DNA of 64,000 bases from contig NZ_VFTZ01000016.1 in NCBI RefSeq assembly GCF_006440775.1, positions 1 through 64,000 on the forward strand. Reading direction: 5' to 3'. Positions within the stretch are counted from its first letter, which is position 1. Every line of letters starts with the position of its first letter. Of the stretch, positions 1-8,634 are shown one piece after another. The DNA is from Mesorhizobium sp. B2-7-2 (lineage in GTDB: Bacteria > Pseudomonadota > Alphaproteobacteria > Rhizobiales > Rhizobiaceae). The position numbers and the translations under genes were made by a program. Below the pieces are notes generated by a model that saw only the letters and a list, made by a program, of their open reading frames with translations, was not told where the DNA came from and searched no databases.

Positions 1-150
1 TTCGCTCCTTGCTCCGCCATAGAATGACGAGGTTGGGGCGGCTTCAACCAATCTCCGGCGTTTGCGCTGATTTCACGCAAATGAACGGAAATCTTGCACC
101 AAGACAAACCAACCTTTCAAAATCCCTGTGTCGGGAAACTAGTTCGACGC
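1..150 (-). repeat. Composite intergenic repeat, copy A (partial at window edge)
   Basis: The first ~150 bases are nearly identical to the reverse complement of 51081-51214, including the segments TTCGCTCCTTGCTCCGCC, the block around 55-85 and AATCCCTGTGTCGG near 121-134. The element is cut by the window start, so only the outer arm is present. No open frame of quality crosses it. It belongs to the same family as 15560-15840. Confidence 0.8.
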
Positions 151-282
151 CGATTCTAGTCACTGCATCACACTGAACCGCGTCAGCCCCTTCGGCAGGA
201 ACAGCATCGCCAGCATGATCGGCCCCGAAACCCTTCAGCATTGCGGACATTCCGGGTTCGACGTCTATGCGGCTGATGCCTT

Positions 283-636
283 TCACACTATAGAGCGCAG
301 AAGGGCCTGCATGTGTTCTGGCAGGTCGAGCTCGCCGCGCGCCTCGATCTCCAAAAGGTATCGGGCCTTGGCCAGGCGGTCGCCTTCTTTGACCGCCCGA
401 TAGGCGCAAATGGCCAGCAGCGTCCTCTCCTCCTCTCGGCCGGCCTCGATGTGGTCGCGGCTATGGCTGCCCCTTTTGTGGACGGCCTTGCCGAACGCTG
501 CGTACGCTGCCTTGTGCGCCTCAATCAGGGCGAACAGATCATTGGATGGTTGCCGGTCACGCCTCGGCGCCCTTGTGCTGTGACCGTTTGCTGCGACGGT
601 CGAGGCGACGACCGCGCAGCCGGAGTGAAAGAGCAA
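283..636 (-). CDS. Small hypothetical protein of a rhizobial helical family
   Basis: A 117-residue protein. From about residue 30 it has the composition of a widespread rhizobial hypothetical family: an ALIEAHKAAYAAF helix, an acidic AGREEERTLL segment and an AKARYLLEIE helix near the C-terminus. The N-terminal ~25 residues are alanine-rich and could be a degraded signal or an over-extended start. No catalytic motif is visible and no function is proposed. It stands alone between repeat copy A and the region downstream of the dioxygenase gene. Family assignment is by pattern memory only. Confidence 0.55.
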   Translation of the reverse strand: MLFHSGCAVVASTVAANGHSTRAPRRDRQPSNDLFALIEAHKAAYAAFGKAVHKRGSHSRDHIEAGREEERTLLAICAYRAVKEGDRLAKARYLLEIEARGELDLPEHMQALLRSIV

Positions 637-748
637 GGCGCGGCGACTGATCCTGGACGTGGCGAACTCTCCTCTTCACTTGACGGCAGGCCCGAGCGGA
701 TGCCGTGAACATCACCAACACCGTAACACAACGGTTCGCGTATTCATG

Positions 749-895
749 TCAGGATGGATAGCGAGGAAACCGCGCTTGAGGCTCGAGCGCGAAATATTCG
801 AGCAGGCGGCGGCTGACCGGACCGGAGCCGGTGAACGGGTCGACATCCAAATGCAGGCCGAGCGCCTCGCCGGTCTGATCGGTGGATTCCCGACG
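749..895 (-). pseudogene. Possible C-terminal gene remnant
   Basis: On the minus strand the translation from about 895 to the stop at 749 reads like a genuine protein end (LDVDPFTGSGPVSRRLLEYF near the C-terminus). It has no credible start because the in-frame stretch upstream runs through the terminator hairpin at 909-933. It may be the tail of a deleted gene. I cannot name the family, and chance coding-like composition at high GC is possible. The rest of the 637-1099 gap holds nothing else that I can support apart from the terminator. Confidence 0.25.
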
Positions 896-900
896 CAGAT

Positions 901-933
901 AAGAAAAAGGCCGGGCGCGAAAGCGGCCCGGCC
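901..933 (-). terminator. Rho-independent terminator of the dioxygenase gene
   Basis: GGCCGGGC (909-916) pairs perfectly with GCCCGGCC (926-933) around a GCGAAAGCG loop. On the minus strand this stem is followed at once by a T-rich tract (complement of 901-908, TTTTTCTT). It lies about 165 bases past the stop of the minus-strand oxygenase gene. Confidence 0.8.
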
Positions 934-1099
934 AAAGTATGAAGGTCATAACCTTCAGAGGGGAACATCGCCCGGCGCAATGGGAGGAAAACACCGAGCG
1001 ATGGTTCCTATGTGGGCCTGGAGCGGCAGATTTTCCACGAACGGAATTCCAAAAAAGACGAGAAACGCGAAAAAATCTCGCTCAAATCCGACGAAATCG

Positions 1100-2119
1100 T
1101 CAGCCGATGGCCGCTGCTTTTTCCAGAAGGTCGGCATAGTGACGCCGCGCCACGTCGGGATGCGACCGCAGGCGGCTTTTCAGTACATTGGTTCCGACGT
1201 TGCGGAAGAGCGGATTGTCGGGATCGCTGGCCGGGCCGCGCGCTTCGGCAGCGAGTTCCTCCGGCAGGTCGAGCAGCGGGATGGTGGCATCGAGCCGGGC
1301 GCTGAAGAAGAATGGCACCGAAATGCGTTCGACGCCAGCCGGCGGCGTGACGACGCGATGCACGGTCGCCCTGAGATAGCCGTTCGAGGCGAGCTCCAGC
1401 AACTCGCCGATGTTGACGACGAGCGTTCGCGGGATCGGGTCGACATCGACCCAGCTGCCGTCATATTCGACCTGCAGGCCCTTGTTCTCATCCTGCAGCA
1501 GAAGCGTGAGAAAGCCGCCATCCTTATGCGCGCCGACGCCCTGGTCGTCGCCGGTGGCGTGGCGGCCAGGATAGCGCACGATCTTCATGCGGTGGTTCGG
1601 CTCACCGCGATAGATCGGATCGAAAGCATCCTCCGGCTGGTCGAGCGACAGCGCGAAGGCTTTCAGCAGCCGGATCGCCACGTCGGTCGCCTTGGCCTGC
1701 CAGGCAAGCAGCGCGGGCTTCAGGTCGGGAAGCGCGGCCGGCCACTGGTTCGGACCCTGCAGCCGCGTCCAGGCCGGCACGCCCGGCCCTTGCGCAATCG
1801 TCGTGCGTTCGACGCCGATGTCGAGCTGCTCGCGCCAGTCGGCCTTGCCTTTGGTCAGCTCGCCGCCGGCGCGCGTATAGCCACGGAACTGCGGCGACTT
1901 GACCATCTCGATGTCGAGCTTGTCGGCCTCCGGCAAGGCGAAGAAGCGACGCGCGGCGTCGAGCACTGCATCGATCTCCGGCTGCGTGATGCCGTGGCCG
2001 CTCAGATAGAAGAAGCCGACATCGCGAGCGGCGGTACGCAGATCGAACAGAAATGTCCGCAGTTCCGATGCGCCCTGCTCCAGGCGGTCGAGATCGAGCA
2101 CCGGAATTATTCTGGGCAT
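1100..2119 (-). CDS. Isopenicillin N synthase-like 2-oxoglutarate/Fe(II) dioxygenase
   Basis: A 339-residue cytosolic oxygenase. The N-terminal DIOX_N-type region (IIPVLDLDRL to about residue 110) precedes the 2OG-Fe(II) jelly roll. The iron triad is visible as HxD in GVGAHKDGGF and the distal His in ATVHRVV. The RIS segment just after (RISVPFF) is the usual 2-oxoglutarate-binding Arg-x-Ser. Length and layout match the IPNS/flavonol-synthase-like bacterial oxygenases; the substrate cannot be told from sequence. The start is supported by AGAGGAG seven bases upstream of the ATG. The gene is monocistronic and ends at the hairpin at 901-933. Confidence 0.85.
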   Translation of the reverse strand: MPRIIPVLDLDRLEQGASELRTFLFDLRTAARDVGFFYLSGHGITQPEIDAVLDAARRFFALPEADKLDIEMVKSPQFRGYTRAGGELTKGKADWREQLDIGVERTTIAQGPGVPAWTRLQGPNQWPAALPDLKPALLAWQAKATDVAIRLLKAFALSLDQPEDAFDPIYRGEPNHRMKIVRYPGRHATGDDQGVGAHKDGGFLTLLLQDENKGLQVEYDGSWVDVDPIPRTLVVNIGELLELASNGYLRATVHRVVTPPAGVERISVPFFFSARLDATIPLLDLPEELAAEARGPASDPDNPLFRNVGTNVLKSRLRSHPDVARRHYADLLEKAAAIG

Positions 2120-2329
2120 GGACAGGCTCCTCTTGGCGGTAACTCTTTTTTTCGCAATCCCGGACGGAAAACCCTGGAATTGTGACTGCGATCCCTTCGC
2201 ACGATGACATCAGCATCATTGCCGGTGAAGAAACGCACCGCCCAATCTCATTGCAAACGGAGCAAGCCGGCGCTCAATTCCCAGCTTTTGCGGCAAATTG
2301 CGTTCGCGCCGGCATCCCTGCCCGACGGG

Positions 2330-2800
2330 TCAGCGATGATCCAGCCGCGCAACCAGCCGGTCGCCGATCCACTGGATGCCGCACACCAGAACGATGAGAA
2401 CGACGACCACGGCGACCATGACGCTGGTCTCGAAGCGCTGATAGCCGTAGCGGATGGCCAGATCGCCGAGACCGCCGGCGCCAGCCATGGCCGAGGCGCC
2501 GACCAGCGTCACCAGCGTCACGGTAAAGCCGGCGACGATGCCCGGCAGCGCTTCCGGCACCAGCGCCTCGCGGATGATCGCCCATCGGTTGCCGCCCATG
2601 GCGCGCCGCCTCAATCAGCCCGTGATCGACCTCGCACAGCGACACTTCGGCGATGCGGGCGTAGTAGGGCGTGGCGACGATCGACAGCCGCACGATCGCC
2701 GCCCAGGTGTCGATCGAGGTGCCGACGATCAGCCGCGTCACCGGAATCAATGCCACCAGCAGGATGATGAAAGGCACCGAACGGAAGCCGTTGATGATGG
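2330..2800 (-). pseudogene. metI: Broken methionine ABC transporter permease (metI-like)
   Basis: The minus strand encodes recognisable D-methionine permease sequence (RSVPFIILLVALIP, TRLIVGTSI, then EALPGIVAGFT, TLVTLVGASAMAGAG, DLAIRYGYQRFE) but in two frames. The switch is near 2605, where GLIEAAR should run into AMGG and instead a one-base gain or two-base loss shifts the frame. The first ~60 residues of a normal MetI are also missing beyond about 2800, and no metN or metQ is adjacent. A broken gene left by a rearrangement ending near 2800-2820 is the simplest reading; a sequencing error could explain the frameshift but not the missing 5' end. Confidence 0.8.
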
Positions 2801-2878
2801 GAAATATTCTCTCAAAGATTTGATGACTTGGAGCACACCCGGCGAGCGGATGTTCGATACGGCAAAGGCGGGCAGCGC

Positions 2879-3676
2879 CTATGAAGCGCGCCGGGCAAGA
2901 CGCAAAGGCAATCGGTCGCCTCCCGGCAGCGACGAGACGGTCGGCAAGCCGCGCGCCTCCTGCGTGGCAAAGCCCAATCGGGTCAGGCAGGCCCGTGCCA
3001 GGGCCGCATTGCTGTCGATGACCACTAATCCGGCCGGATCGTTGAGGTTGGCGGCCACCACGGACAGTTCGGTGCAGCCGAGAAGCGCTGCATCGGCACC
3101 GGCCATTTGCGCGAGATCGAGCGCGCGCTCGGTCTCAGCCGCGGCTTCCGCAATCGAACCGGCCTTGACGAGCATGATTGCGCTGTCGACGCGCTCCTGA
3201 AATTCGGCGTCCTGCGCAAGGCAGAGGTCGAATCCCGCCGACGATATCCTGTCCTGATAAAAGCCGGAGACCAGCGTGCCCCGGGTTGCGAGGTTCGCGA
3301 CCTTGCCCCGGTCCAGGCTGCGGCGGATCTCCGCCACGACCGCGTCGGCGATGTGGATGATCTCGGCTGGCGAGTTCGCCGCCAGCCTGTCGTACCAATG
3401 ATGTGCGGTGTTGCAGGGCATGGCGATACAGGCAACGCCGAGCGCGTTGAGCGTCGCGACCGCAGCTTGCAGCGACGCCAGCGGCCCGTCATGGCCGGCC
3501 AAGATCGCTTCGGTTCGGTCGGGCAGTTGCGGCACGCTGAGGATGACGGAAGGCACATGCTCGTTGTCGCGCAGCGCCCCGGTCATCCGGGTCAGCTTGA
3601 AGTAAAAGTCGGCCGATGCGAGCGGCCCGAGACCGCCGATGATGCCGAGCTGCGGACGGATCCCGTCGTCGATCAT
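2879..3676 (-). CDS. Aspartate/glutamate racemase family protein
   Basis: A 265-residue cytosolic enzyme of the cofactor-independent Asp/Glu racemase fold. The two catalytic cysteines are in MPCNTAHHW (residue ~80) and LLGCTEL (residue ~195); the N-terminal GIIGGLGP motif is typical of the YgeA/RacD branch rather than MurI. It interconverts amino-acid enantiomers, by family knowledge Asp or Glu, although the branch is broad in specificity. Its start overlaps the stop of the upstream transporter gene by four bases, so it is the last gene of a binding protein-transporter-racemase operon. Confidence 0.85.
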   Translation of the reverse strand: MIDDGIRPQLGIIGGLGPLASADFYFKLTRMTGALRDNEHVPSVILSVPQLPDRTEAILAGHDGPLASLQAAVATLNALGVACIAMPCNTAHHWYDRLAANSPAEIIHIADAVVAEIRRSLDRGKVANLATRGTLVSGFYQDRISSAGFDLCLAQDAEFQERVDSAIMLVKAGSIAEAAAETERALDLAQMAGADAALLGCTELSVVAANLNDPAGLVVIDSNAALARACLTRLGFATQEARGLPTVSSLPGGDRLPLRLARRAS

Positions 3677-5037
3677 CGGGCGGGCTCGGCTTCGAGCTCT
3701 TGCGCGACGGTTTCAGCGGCCTGCGCCGCTTCCCGATGGCTGGGCGCGATCATTGCCGTGCTTGCGGCCACGGTGGAGACGCTGGACAGCGTCATCAGCG
3801 TGTCCACGGCCGCGTCCACCGCGACGAACAGGACGAACGCCGCCTCGAAGGGAAGCTTCAGATAGCCACAGACAATGGACATCTGCGACAGGATGAGCAG
3901 GCTGCCCATGCCGCCTGTCGTCAGCGCCAGAAGCGCGGAGACGACACCGACAAGCAAGAGGTCCGGGATCGCCAGCGGATGGCCGTAGAGCTGGGCGATG
4001 AACAGGACGCCCGAGGTGTAGACCAGCGCCGGGCCGGTCCGCAGCAGCGCCGCCTGCAGGGGCACGAGCAGCTCGACGACCACCAGGTTGAATCTCAGGC
4101 GCTCCGTCAAAAGGTTGATGACCCAGGGCAGCGAGGCGACCGTGGAGCGCGTTGTGATGGCCACCATCAGAAGCGGCTGAAGGGTCTTGATCGTGGCCCA
4201 ATAGCTTCGCCGCGAGCGTATGGCGATGACGGCAAACGCGCCGGCGAGGAATGTCACGCAGGAAAGGCCCATCACCAGCAGGTAGCCACCCATCAGCATC
4301 AGCGGCTTGATGCCGGTCGACGCGGTCTGGTCGGCGATCAGGATGAAGGTCGCGAAGGGCAATCCCCAGACGAACCAGTTGGTCAGCACGGTGCAGGCCT
4401 TGTACACCGCGTTGAGCGCCTGTGAGAGGCTGAGCGACGAGGGCTGGGGAATCCTGCCCATCGCGAGCCCGAAAAGCAGGCAGAACAACAGGACCTGGAT
4501 GGTCTGGCCCGAGGCCAGCGCGTTGAAGACGTTGTTCGGCACCAGATCCAGGAAGATCGAATGAGCGCTGCTCGGATCGCCGGTGGGCGGTGGCGGCTGG
4601 AAGGGGAAGGCGAGATCGGTGGAGACGCTGCCTTGCGAATTGATGAACTCGCCGAGCTCGATGCGCGACTGCGGGTTCTCGATCTGGCCGGGCTTGAGGA
4701 TCAGCGAATAGGTGCCGCTGACCAGCACGGCGAGGAACGACACGACAAGAACGGCTATGCCCACCTTGCCGAGGTAGCGGACCGATTTCGGGTCCTGGAC
4801 CATGGCGGTGATGGAGAAGATCACCGACGAGACCAGGTAGGGCAGGACGACCATCTTGAGGAAATTCAAGTAGACCTGCGCGACAGGGCTGATCGCATGG
4901 GCGAAGGCCGGGTAATAGAGGCCGCACAGGATCCCGGCCAGGATCATGATGATCGTCGTCGCCGGCGAGCGCAGGATGCGCTTTGCCGCCAGGCGCCAAT
5001 CGAAAGGCATGGCTGCGGCTACATCCGAGACGGCCAT
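3673..5037 (-). CDS. Divergent DAACS (SLC1-type) transporter
   Basis: A 454-residue inner-membrane transporter with the fold signature of dicarboxylate/amino acid:cation symporters: an N-terminal TM block, KMVVLPYLVSSVIF as TM2-like, a serine/threonine hairpin TTRSTVASLPW and C-terminal TM7-HP2-TM8. The classical motifs are degenerate. The NMDG sodium motif reads RTGP, HP2 reads GGMGSLLILS, and TM8 reads DAAVDTLMTLSSVS, where well-studied homologues have an Arg that contacts the acidic side chain and an Asn that binds sodium. Substrate or coupling is therefore probably different. It sits three bases after a binding-protein gene and overlaps the racemase gene. Confidence 0.8.
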   Translation of the reverse strand: MAVSDVAAAMPFDWRLAAKRILRSPATTIIMILAGILCGLYYPAFAHAISPVAQVYLNFLKMVVLPYLVSSVIFSITAMVQDPKSVRYLGKVGIAVLVVSFLAVLVSGTYSLILKPGQIENPQSRIELGEFINSQGSVSTDLAFPFQPPPPTGDPSSAHSIFLDLVPNNVFNALASGQTIQVLLFCLLFGLAMGRIPQPSSLSLSQALNAVYKACTVLTNWFVWGLPFATFILIADQTASTGIKPLMLMGGYLLVMGLSCVTFLAGAFAVIAIRSRRSYWATIKTLQPLLMVAITTRSTVASLPWVINLLTERLRFNLVVVELLVPLQAALLRTGPALVYTSGVLFIAQLYGHPLAIPDLLLVGVVSALLALTTGGMGSLLILSQMSIVCGYLKLPFEAAFVLFVAVDAAVDTLMTLSSVSTVAASTAMIAPSHREAAQAAETVAQELEAEPAR

Positions 5038-5039
5038 TG

Positions 5040-5882
5040 TCAGGCTTTGCTCCCGTGGCGATAACGCGCGATGATCTCGTCGGTGTTGAGGACCTGCTGG
5101 CCTCGTGCGAGATCGAGATAGAGATCGACGAAGGCCGCCAGATGCGGATTGTCCGGACTGATGCCGACGGCGATCGTATCGACCTTGTCGGTCAGCGTGA
5201 TCGAGCGCGCGACCACCGTCATCGACGGATCGTCCACCATCAGCTTCTTGATCTCGAAATCGTCGCGATAGGCGAGGTCGATCGTGCCGTTGCGGATCGC
5301 ATCGATAACGGTATTCCAGCCGGCGAAGCGCTGGATCGTCGCGTGCGGAAACGTGGCGGCCGCGTAGGTGGCGAAGGACGAGCCTTCGATCACGCCGAGA
5401 TCGCCGGAGAAATCACGGATGATCTGTTCAGCCGGCTTGCCCTGCGTGATGCGCGCCAGGTTGACGCGGTTCGCCAGCAGCCCCTGGTGCAGCATGGCGT
5501 AAGGCCGCGAATAGAGGATCGAGCGGCCGCGCCGGAGGGTGCGGCTCAGCTTGCCGATCGCCAGGTCCGCCTGGCCGGACGTCAGCTGCTGCACCATGGC
5601 GTCGAAGGTCCCGGCTGATCGGTCGAACACCGGTTCGACGCCGAGTTCCGCGGCTATGCCACGCGCCAGGTCCATATCGATGCCGCTATCCCCAGAGCCG
5701 TCGGCCGGGAAGAAGGGATCGGAAGCGAAGGCCGGCATGGCGATGCGTAGCTTGTTGTCGCTGACGATAGGCTTGGGAACGTCTTGCGCCTGGGCCGGCG
5801 TGGCCAAGGCTTGCGCCTGCGCGAGCAGCAGCCCTCCGCCTCCGGCTGCAAACAGCGTGCGACGTGTAAGCGGCATGCGCAT
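5040..5882 (-). CDS. Periplasmic solute-binding protein (SBP_bac_3 family), Tat signal
   Basis: A 280-residue binding protein. The N-terminus carries a twin-arginine motif (TRRTLFAAGG) and an alanine-rich hydrophobic stretch ending at AQAQD, implying Tat export to the periplasm. The mature part has the family-3 polar amino-acid binding fold, with SGIDMDLARGIAAELGV and a second lobe with GVIEGSSFATYAA. Such proteins normally serve ABC importers, yet no ABC permease or ATPase follows. The next gene, three bases on, is the divergent DAACS transporter. It is first in the operon; a probable promoter lies in 5883-6080, which is otherwise empty. Confidence 0.8.
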   Translation of the reverse strand: MRMPLTRRTLFAAGGGGLLLAQAQALATPAQAQDVPKPIVSDNKLRIAMPAFASDPFFPADGSGDSGIDMDLARGIAAELGVEPVFDRSAGTFDAMVQQLTSGQADLAIGKLSRTLRRGRSILYSRPYAMLHQGLLANRVNLARITQGKPAEQIIRDFSGDLGVIEGSSFATYAAATFPHATIQRFAGWNTVIDAIRNGTIDLAYRDDFEIKKLMVDDPSMTVVARSITLTDKVDTIAVGISPDNPHLAAFVDLYLDLARGQQVLNTDEIIARYRHGSKA

Positions 5883-6080
5883 TTCTCTATCGTGCAGGAG
5901 AGCCGGACAACAATTCTGACCGATGCGCAGTATGCACGCCGAAGTTAAGTAAAGGTATCTTTTGTTTTGCGCTTTTTTACATTGCAGACCGCTAAAATGG
6001 CATCAGGATACATGCAGATTTTCTAAAGTAAACGAGGTCCGCGGCGAGGCGTGTTGTCGCGCGGTTCGTGCGATGGATCG

Positions 6081-6770
6081 TCAGAACGTCTCGACCCAAG
6101 GCCTCAGCTCGACCTCGAAGCTCCAGGCGCTGCGATGCTGGCGATGGACGGCGAGATAGGTCTCGGCGATCGCATCGGGGGAGAGGCGACGATCCGGCCG
6201 GTCGGACTCGGGCGCCTGTCCGGCCGGCTCGATCTGGCCGTCGATGATGAAATGCGCGACGTGGATGTTCTTCGGACCGAGCTCGCGTGCCATCGATTGC
6301 GCCAGCCCGCGCAGGCCGAATTTCGGCATGGCGAAACCGGCGGAACCGGAGAACCCTTTCAGGCTTGCGCTGGCGCCGGTGAACAGGATCGAGCCGGAAC
6401 CACGTGCAAGAAGCCGGCGCGCCGCCTGCTGGCCGACAAGGAAGCCGCCATAGGCACCGACGAGCAGGGCTTGCTTGACCGCTTGCGCGTCGAGCTCGGC
6501 GATTGGCCCGCGCGTGCGGCCGCTGGCATTGAAGACGGCAATTTCGAGGGGACCTGCCTTGTCGACCGCCTCGAAGAGCCGCTCCACGGAGGCTGCGTCC
6601 GATACGTCTGTTTCGACGGCCTGCGCACCGGTTTCCTTGGCCAGCGCGGCCAGTTTGTCGACGTTGCGGGCGGCAAGGACGATACGGAAATCCTCCTTGG
6701 CGAGAAGCCGCGCCAGCGAGGCGCTCAATCCGGAACCGGCGCCCGCGATCACTGCGACGTTGGCTGCCAT
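6081..6770 (-). CDS. SDR-family oxidoreductase lacking the catalytic tyrosine
   Basis: A 229-residue short-chain dehydrogenase-like protein. The start is set by AAGGAGG seven bases upstream of MAANVAVIAGAG; a longer in-frame reading to 7007 has no ribosome site and overlaps the divergent anmK gene. The nucleotide-binding glycine pattern is GAGSGLSAS and the active-site segment reads GFAMPKFGLRG, so the usual Tyr of YxxxK is Phe while Lys is kept. The C-terminal ELGPKNIHVAHFIIDG is typical of a rhizobial SDR subgroup. The reaction is unknown; classical SDR chemistry is doubtful without the Tyr. Confidence 0.8.
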   Translation of the reverse strand: MAANVAVIAGAGSGLSASLARLLAKEDFRIVLAARNVDKLAALAKETGAQAVETDVSDAASVERLFEAVDKAGPLEIAVFNASGRTRGPIAELDAQAVKQALLVGAYGGFLVGQQAARRLLARGSGSILFTGASASLKGFSGSAGFAMPKFGLRGLAQSMARELGPKNIHVAHFIIDGQIEPAGQAPESDRPDRRLSPDAIAETYLAVHRQHRSAWSFEVELRPWVETF

Positions 6771-6997
6771 GGCGTTTCCTCCTTGAGATAATCCATCCGG
6801 GCAGTCGCCCGGCCGATGGCCTTGTTCGCAGCCTCGCGCCTTCTTCGCCGAGAGGCAAGAACGGCGTTGCTCCGTTTTTCGCCATTCTATGCAAAAAGCC
6901 GTCGGTCTATGCGCCGGCCTGCTCGGGTGTAGCGAGACACTTGCCTGCCGGGCCGATCCGTCCGACACGTGAATGAAGGGCGATTCGAGGAACGACC

Positions 6998-8113
6998 ATG
7001 GAACCAATCTGGGCCGTCGGTCTGATGACCGGCACGGTGCTCGACGGCAATATCGACGTGGCGCTGATCAAGACCGATGGCGAGCGCATCGCCGACGCCG
7101 GCACCTACACGCTGGCCCCCTACCCGCAGTCGATCCGCAGCTTGCTCGAAGAGACGCTGCGCCAAGCGCGCGCCTGGAATTTCGAAGGGCCGGAGCCGGC
7201 GATTTTTCGCGAGGCCGAGGAGGCGCTGACGCGCGCGCAATCGGCGGCGGTCAGGGATCTGGTCGAGAGCCAGGGCATGCGCATGGCCGATATCGGCGTC
7301 GTCGGCTTCCACGGCCAGACCGTGCTGCATCGCGCTCCGCAGCCGGGCAAGATCGGGAAGACTCGCCAGCTCGGCGACGGCGAGCTGATGGCCTCGCTGA
7401 TCGGCACCAGGGTCGCCTATGATTTCCGCTCGGCCGATGTCGCGGCCGGCGGGCAAGGCGCGCCTTTGGCTGCAGCCTATCATGCCGCGTTGCTCAAAGA
7501 GGCGGACGCCAGCGGCGACACCGCCGTCCTCAATCTCGGCGGCGTTGGCAACATCACCTGGTGGGACGGCAAGGACGTAATCGTCGCTTTCGACACCGGG
7601 CCGGCCAATGCGCCGGTCAACGATTTTATCAAGTCGAAAGGCCTCGGCGAGATGGACCGTGACGGCAGGCTGGCCGCCGGCGGCAAGGTCGATGAGGAAC
7701 GGCTCGCCAGGCTCTTGCAGCATCCGTACCTGACGAAGCCCTATCCGAAATCGCTCGACCGCTTCGACTTCACCGCGGCGATGGCCGAGGGGCTGAACGC
7801 CGAGGACGGCGCTGCGACGCTGACCGCCTTCACCGTCTCCGCCGTCGGCAAGGCGCTCGACCTATTGCCGCGCCGGCCGAAGCGGCTCGCGGTCAGCGGC
7901 GGCGGCCGTCACAATCCCACGATGATGGCGATGCTCGAAAGCCGCGCCGGCGTCGAGGTGGTGCAGGCCGAGACGCTCGGATGGAAGGGCGATGCCGTCG
8001 AGGCGGAATGTTTCGCTTTCCTCGCCGTGCGCGTGCTGCGCGGCCTGCCGATCAGCTTTCCGAGCACCACCGGCGCGCCCGAGCCGCTGCGCGGCGGAAA
8101 ACTGGCGGGCTGA
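6998..8113 (+). CDS. anmK: Anhydro-N-acetylmuramic acid kinase
   Basis: A 371-residue sugar kinase of peptidoglycan recycling: it opens the 1,6-anhydro bond of anhMurNAc and phosphorylates it to MurNAc-6-phosphate in the cytosol. Family landmarks seen are [10 protein letters not shown] near the N-terminus, [10 protein letters not shown] (residue ~105), [12 protein letters not shown] (residue ~180), [12 protein letters not shown] and the C-terminal [11 protein letters not shown]. The start has GAGGAACGACC before the ATG. It is transcribed away from the SDR gene at 6770 and meets the acetyltransferase gene tail to tail with no gap (stop at 8111-8113). Length is normal. Confidence 0.93.
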   Translation: MEPIWAVGLMTGTVLDGNIDVALIKTDGERIADAGTYTLAPYPQSIRSLLEETLRQARAWNFEGPEPAIFREAEEALTRAQSAAVRDLVESQGMRMADIGVVGFHGQTVLHRAPQPGKIGKTRQLGDGELMASLIGTRVAYDFRSADVAAGGQGAPLAAAYHAALLKEADASGDTAVLNLGGVGNITWWDGKDVIVAFDTGPANAPVNDFIKSKGLGEMDRDGRLAAGGKVDEERLARLLQHPYLTKPYPKSLDRFDFTAAMAEGLNAEDGAATLTAFTVSAVGKALDLLPRRPKRLAVSGGGRHNPTMMAMLESRAGVEVVQAETLGWKGDAVEAECFAFLAVRVLRGLPISFPSTTGAPEPLRGGKLAG

Positions 8114-8539
8114 TCAGGACGACAGTTTCTTCTGCAGGAAGGTGCGGCTGCGGCCGGCCGGGAAATCAGGCAGCTCGCCGAACGGCTTGTAGCCCTGGCG
8201 CCGATACACCTTTTCGGCGATCGGATTGAAAGTGTCGATCCAGGCGCCGTGGCAGCCGCGCGCGGCAGCCTCCCGTTCGGCCGCGTCGAGCATGCCGGCG
8301 GCAACGCCTTTTCCGCGCAGTTTTTCGTCGACCCACAGCCACTGCACATAGAGCCAGCCCCAGGCGGTGTAGCCAGAAATACCGGCAACGAGGGCGCCGG
8401 TTTCCTCGCGCACGAATACGGCCAGCGACTTTCGGCCTGACGCTCCGACATCGGCATCGTTGAAAGCGGTGAGGCTTCCGCCCAGGAAAGCGAGGTCCTG
8501 CGGCGAGGGCTCGGCGGTGATCTCGAGGCTCGTCTTCAT
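8114..8539 (-). CDS. GNAT family N-acetyltransferase
   Basis: A 141-residue acetyltransferase starting at MKTSLEITAEPS. The acetyl-CoA loop is visible as KLRGKGVAAGML (the R/Q-x-x-G-x-G/A motif, residue ~85). It is preceded by the strand VQWLWVDE and followed by WIDTFNPIAEKVYRRQGYK, typical of GNAT strands beta-4 and beta-5. The substrate is unknown. The same frame stays open far upstream to 9304, but that part is antisense to the MFS gene and has no protein character. The gene is convergent with anmK. Confidence 0.85.
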   Translation of the reverse strand: MKTSLEITAEPSPQDLAFLGGSLTAFNDADVGASGRKSLAVFVREETGALVAGISGYTAWGWLYVQWLWVDEKLRGKGVAAGMLDAAEREAAARGCHGAWIDTFNPIAEKVYRRQGYKPFGELPDFPAGRSRTFLQKKLSS

Positions 8540-8570
8540 CGGCTGCGACTCCGGTTCGCAAGCCAGCCTT

Positions 8571-8594
8571 AGAGCAATTCCAGGAAAAGTGCGA
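8571..8594 (+). repeat. Short copy of a dispersed AGAGCAATTCCAGG motif
   Basis: AGAGCAATTCCAGGAAAAGTG here recurs as its reverse complement at 45031-45051, where it forms half of a long hairpin. Only one arm is present here, in the 95-base gap between the GNAT and MFS genes. Confidence 0.65.
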
Positions 8595-8634
8595 AACAGT
8601 ATTCTGGCCGCAAGCGAAGACTGCGGCAGGCCTG

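Noticed and set aside
174-240. Minus-strand end reading like the tail of an ABC permease (MLAMLFLPKGL)
   Set aside because: Only about twenty residues, no upstream continuation; too short to support.
659-2185. Long plus-strand open frame of ~500 codons
   Set aside because: It is antisense to the 2OG-Fe(II) dioxygenase gene, whose motifs are complete; the plus-strand translation is Arg/Gly-rich and domain-free.
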